Assembly: GCA_947165615.1 (NCBI GenBank)
Contig: CAMVBD010000032.1
Span: 1-9,003, forward strand
Direction: 5' to 3'
DNA length: 9,003 nucleotides
DNA from: an uncultured Clostridia bacterium
GTDB taxonomy: Bacteria; Bacillota; Clostridia; Oscillospirales; Acutalibacteraceae
The position numbers and the translations under genes were made by a program. Below are positions 6,608 through 9,003 of the stretch, one piece after another. The notes under the pieces were generated by a model. It was not told the DNA's origin. It ran no database searches and was given only the letters and a program-made list of their open reading frames with translations. How positions within the stretch are numbered: the stretch's first letter is position 1; every line of letters begins with the position of its first letter.

Positions 6608-7530
6608 CCATGAAAAAAGCCATATCCGTTTTATTGACCGCGTTGCTCCTGCTGGGGTTGTCCATACCGGCGTTTGCCGCGTCGGTTTATGAATCCTATC
6701 GGATCCCTACCGGCTCCGTGCGCATGATCGCCCACAGTGGGTATTCCGCCATGGCGCCGGAAAACACGCTGCCGGCGTTCCGTCTTGCCGGAGAACACGG
6801 CTTTTGGGGCGCGGAGTGTGATACCTCTCCCACAGCGGATGGCGTATGGATCATCATGCACGATGACTCCGTTGACCGCATGACGGACGGAGAAGGAAAA
6901 ATTGCCGATCTGACCTTTGCCGAAATCGAGGCGCTTTCGATCGACGCGGGCAATCATCCGGAACAATACCCCGGCACGAAAGTCCCAACGCTTGAAGCGT
7001 ATCTTGACGTCTGTAAGGCGTACGGCATGCATCCGGTGATCGAGATCAAGGAGTGCGCGCCGGTTGAAAGCATGGAATCCCTTGCCGCTCTGCTCCTTGC
7101 CCGGGAAGAAAAAGAAACGTTTACGATCATTACTTTCGGCAAAGCGCAGGCAGTGCGGATCAAACAGCTGATGCCCGAAACGCCGGTTTATTTCCTGATC
7201 GGCGGAGCGCCGGACGAAAAGTTCCCGGAGGCGGTGCAGTTCTGTGTGGAAAACGGTCTGGACGGGCTGGATTTCGCCTACGTTTGGGGAGAAAACGATA
7301 TTCAAATGGCGCGGGAAGCAGGGCTGAAAACCATGGTGTGGACCATCGACGACCTGGAGGAAGCTGAAAAGTTTTACCGCTGGGGCGTGCGCGATTTTAC
7401 AACGAATGCGCTCACCCCGGAAAAACCGCAGGGGAATCTCTTTCAGCATATCATCTGGTGGCTCCGCGATATTTTTGCCTGCATCAAAAGCTGTTTCTCA
7501 AACATATTCAAAACAAATTGTCCCTCCTAA
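6604..7530 (+). CDS. Secreted glycerophosphodiester phosphodiesterase family protein
   Basis: 308 residues. ATG 6604 overlaps the GH43 stop (ATGA); ATG 6610 is an alternative start with AAAGG nearby, and both leave the signal peptide intact (MKKAISVLLTALLLLGL, cleavage near AFA-A at 25/26). The mature part is a GDPD TIM barrel: AHSGYSAMAPENT (H44, E53), metal ligands E71 and D73 (AECDTS), H86 in MHDDSVDRMTDG, VPTLEAYLD, and IEIKE (E147, K149). In most family members the first motif reads H-R-G; here it is H-S-G, so the phosphate-binding Arg is lost. The C-terminal 30 residues (WWLRDIFACIKSC, FSNIF) look like an amphipathic or hydrophobic tail that could hold the exported enzyme at the membrane. 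Expected role: hydrolysis of glycerophosphodiesters outside the cell, for example from lipids or teichoic-acid breakdown. Confidence 0.9.
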   Translation: MTMKKAISVLLTALLLLGLSIPAFAASVYESYRIPTGSVRMIAHSGYSAMAPENTLPAFRLAGEHGFWGAECDTSPTADGVWIIMHDDSVDRMTDGEGKIADLTFAEIEALSIDAGNHPEQYPGTKVPTLEAYLDVCKAYGMHPVIEIKECAPVESMESLAALLLAREEKETFTIITFGKAQAVRIKQLMPETPVYFLIGGAPDEKFPEAVQFCVENGLDGLDFAYVWGENDIQMAREAGLKTMVWTIDDLEEAEKFYRWGVRDFTTNALTPEKPQGNLFQHIIWWLRDIFACIKSCFSNIFKTNCPS

Positions 7531-7547
7531 GAAAGGACATCAACGAA

Positions 7548-8678
7548 ATGAAACAGTATGATATCGCGGCCTATATCTGGCCGTCCTACACCGGGAAAGA
7601 GCCCCGCGCCCGGCAGTTCTGGGAGCAGGGCATCGGCGAATGGCAATCGGTGCTGAGCGCTGAAAAGCGGACCGAGGATCAGATCCTTCCGAGAAAGCCG
7701 TTGTGGGGCACGGTGGATGAAGCCGACCCCGCCGTGATGGAATTCCAGATCAAAGAGGCACTGCGGCACGGTGTGAACGTGTTTATTTACGACTGGTACT
7801 GGTACGACAGGCGTCCATTTTTAGAGCAGTGCCTGGATGAAGGCTTCCTCGGTGCGAAAAACAATACGGATATGCAATTCTATCTCATGTGGGCGAACCA
7901 CGACGCTGTTTACACGTGGGATAAACGGCAATCAGATCTCGACGAGATCGTCTGGCTCGGCAGCCAGCCCCGCGAGGAATTCGACCGGGTTTGCCGGCGG
8001 GTAATTGAACTCTATTTCAAGCGTCCGAATTACTATAAGATCGACGGCTGCCCCGTTTTTATGATCTACGATACCGTTAATCTGATCAAAGGGCTCGGCG
8101 GCATCGAAAAGACGCGGGAGGCGCTGGACGCTTTCAGGGTGCTCGTGAAAGAAGCTGGCTTCCCGGATCTGCATCTGCAGATGACGGTGTGGAGCGAGGG
8201 CGCGTTCAACGTGAGCGGCGTGGACAGCGGCCACACCGGCTCTGCAAAAGATCTTGTGGAGCTGCTCGGCTTCGATTCCGTCACGCACTATCAGTTCGTC
8301 CACTTTACGGACTGCAACCGGGATTTTCTTGAGATCCTGCCAGACGTGCGCAAAGAGTGGGATCGCATCCGCACTGAATACAGCGTACCATATTATCCCC
8401 ACGTTTCCGTGGGCTGGGACAACAACCCCCGCCATCGTTTTCTCACCCTGCCTATTATGAAGAACAACACGCCCGAAAACTTCAAAAAGGGGCTCCAAAT
8501 GGCGAAGGAATATGCCGATAAATTTAACGACGTGCCGCTCGTTACGATCAATTCGTGGAACGAGTGGACGGAAATGAGCTATCTGGAGCCCGACGATGTT
8601 TACAGATACGGGTATCTGGAAGCGATACGGGACGTATTCGCAAACATAGAAGCATATCAGAGAAACGAGTTGCTTTAG
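7548..8678 (+). CDS. WbsX / GH99-like glycan-processing protein
   Basis: 376 residues, no signal peptide or membrane segment. The ATG at 7548 is chosen because AAAGGA lies upstream; the frame opens earlier at 7458, but that part is the coding end of the previous gene. It matches the Glyco_tran_WbsX / GH99-like family: AAYIWPSYTG at the N-terminus, GVNVFIYDWYWYDRRPFLEQCLD (about 80-102), LMWANHD, a YYKIDGCPVFMIY strand, and the C-terminal signature SWNEWTEMSYLEPD with E339 and E342 in the position of the family's catalytic or substrate-binding acids. Family members are linked to O-antigen/capsule loci or to endo-acting mannosidase-like hydrolysis, so both glycosyl transfer and hydrolysis remain possible. 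It follows the GDPD gene by 17 nt and is the last intact gene of the operon. No clear terminator is seen before the transposase remnant. Confidence 0.88.
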   Translation: MKQYDIAAYIWPSYTGKEPRARQFWEQGIGEWQSVLSAEKRTEDQILPRKPLWGTVDEADPAVMEFQIKEALRHGVNVFIYDWYWYDRRPFLEQCLDEGFLGAKNNTDMQFYLMWANHDAVYTWDKRQSDLDEIVWLGSQPREEFDRVCRRVIELYFKRPNYYKIDGCPVFMIYDTVNLIKGLGGIEKTREALDAFRVLVKEAGFPDLHLQMTVWSEGAFNVSGVDSGHTGSAKDLVELLGFDSVTHYQFVHFTDCNRDFLEILPDVRKEWDRIRTEYSVPYYPHVSVGWDNNPRHRFLTLPIMKNNTPENFKKGLQMAKEYADKFNDVPLVTINSWNEWTEMSYLEPDDVYRYGYLEAIRDVFANIEAYQRNELL

Positions 8679-8679
8679 G

Positions 8680-8790
8680 ATGGCCAAGGCGTTGCAGATC
8701 ACATTCAAAGAGTTTCGAGAAAGGTTCGCAACAGAGGATTCTTGACGGAGTTATCTATATAATTTGGGGCTTTGCCGGCTTAAGCCGATA
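8680..8790 (+). pseudogene. Decayed N-terminus of an IS1595-type transposase
   Basis: ATG 8680, one base after the WbsX stop, opens a 21-codon frame, MAKALQITFKEFRERFATED, ended by TGA at 8743. This matches the start of IS1595-group transposases, where T-F-x-E-F-x-x-x-F-x-T-E-x-x-C-x-x-Y-L-x-x-L-R-W-P leads into a zinc ribbon. Reading on past the stop gives RSYLYNL, the expected continuation, with TGA in place of the expected Cys codon. After that the similarity breaks into other frames (W-GFAGLSRYA). No DDE catalytic region or inverted repeat is present. It is a 5' scrap of a mobile element; the family call rests on remembered motifs. Confidence 0.55.
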
Positions 8791-8830
8791 CGCATATATC
8801 TTTCAATAATAGTTTATGGGAGTGTTATTT

Positions 8831-9003
8831 ATGAAAAAGAAAAAAGTCTTATTGGGCAGTCTTGCTTTCGTCTTAGCAGTTATTATTTCAGGACCTGTTT
8901 TGGCATTTGCCGATGTTAATAATACCGAATTGGCTGCCGGCAGTTTAGGCTCTGAAATTAAAATAGAAAAAGGGGAGGATAATGTTGAAAGCAGAATCAA
9001 AGA
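8831..9003 (+). CDS. Secreted protein, N-terminus only (runs off window)
   Basis: ATG 8831 is preceded by GGGAG at 8818-8822 with an 8-nt gap. The 57 visible codons start with a clear signal peptide: MKKKKVLLGSL, hydrophobic AFVLAVIISGPVL, and likely cleavage AFA-D near residue 28. There is no lipobox Cys. The mature start (VNNTELAAGSLGSEIKIEKGED) is polar and not recognisable. About 37% of the bases here are G or C by my count, clearly less than in the genes before it, so it may have a different origin. A second possible start, ATG 8982 or TTG 8985 in another frame, follows GGGGAGG. Too little is visible to choose or to name a function. Confidence 0.6.
   Translation, partial: MKKKKVLLGSLAFVLAVIISGPVLAFADVNNTELAAGSLGSEIKIEKGEDNVESRIK

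Noticed and set aside
6631..7449. 272-residue minus-strand frame opposite the GDPD gene
   Set aside because: Antisense shadow; the plus strand has a signal peptide and conserved GDPD motifs.
7932..8708. 258-residue minus-strand frame opposite the WbsX-like gene
   Set aside because: Antisense shadow with no motif; the plus frame carries the NEWTE--YLEPD signature.
8742..8763. TTGACG ... TATAAT as promoter of the last gene
   Set aside because: The spacer is only 10 bp, too short for a sigma-70 promoter.
8776..8787. 12-bp palindrome CGGCTTAAGCCG as terminator
   Set aside because: It has no loop and no following T-tract; it lies in the transposase remnant.

Overview
The window looks like part of a chromosome from an anaerobic, gut- or rumen-type Firmicute (Clostridia, perhaps Oscillospiraceae or Lachnospiraceae). 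The basis is GC-rich coding DNA with purine-rich Shine-Dalgarno sites, Firmicute-type signal peptides, a LytS-like kinase with a REC-SARP response regulator, an InlB-repeat/beta-helix surface protein, and glycoside hydrolases typical of Clostridia. The genus is an inference.

Layout. (1) 1-2340, minus strand: the first 780 codons of a large secreted surface protein whose C-terminus lies outside the window. It has a signal peptide, seven Gly-Ile-Gly repeats, two InlB-B-like repeats and a right-handed beta-helix region. (2) 2341-2467: its promoter and the terminator of the next operon. (3) 2468-4551, minus strand: a two-component system, with the sensor kinase gene (4551-3268) overlapping the response regulator gene (3277-2468) by 10 nt, read from a strong housekeeping-type promoter at 4594-4622. 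(4) 4552-4795: the divergent regulatory region. (5) 4796-8678, plus strand: a 5'-truncated remnant of a DUF4038 (apiosidase-like) glycosidase gene, then a tight operon of GH43-CBM6 glycosidase, secreted glycerophosphodiester phosphodiesterase and WbsX/GH99-like protein. (6) 8680-8790: a decayed start of an IS1595-type transposase. (7) 8831-9003: the start of an AT-richer gene for a secreted protein, cut by the window edge.

The main result is regulatory. An identical 18-bp tandem repeat (TTTGGAC-ATCC-TTTGGAC, 11-bp period) occurs twice: before the surface-protein gene (minus strand, 2389-2406) and before the glycosidase operon (plus strand, 4720-4737). In both places it ends exactly 9 bp before a -10 hexamer (TATAAT or TATGAT), with no good -35 box. 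Tandem heptamers with 4-bp spacers placed about 8 bp upstream of the -10 are the known architecture of SARP-family operators. The regulator encoded between the two sites has a SARP-type winged helix. I infer that this two-component system activates both flanking transcription units, giving a compact sensor-controlled regulon that couples a giant surface protein to glycan- and phosphodiester-processing enzymes.
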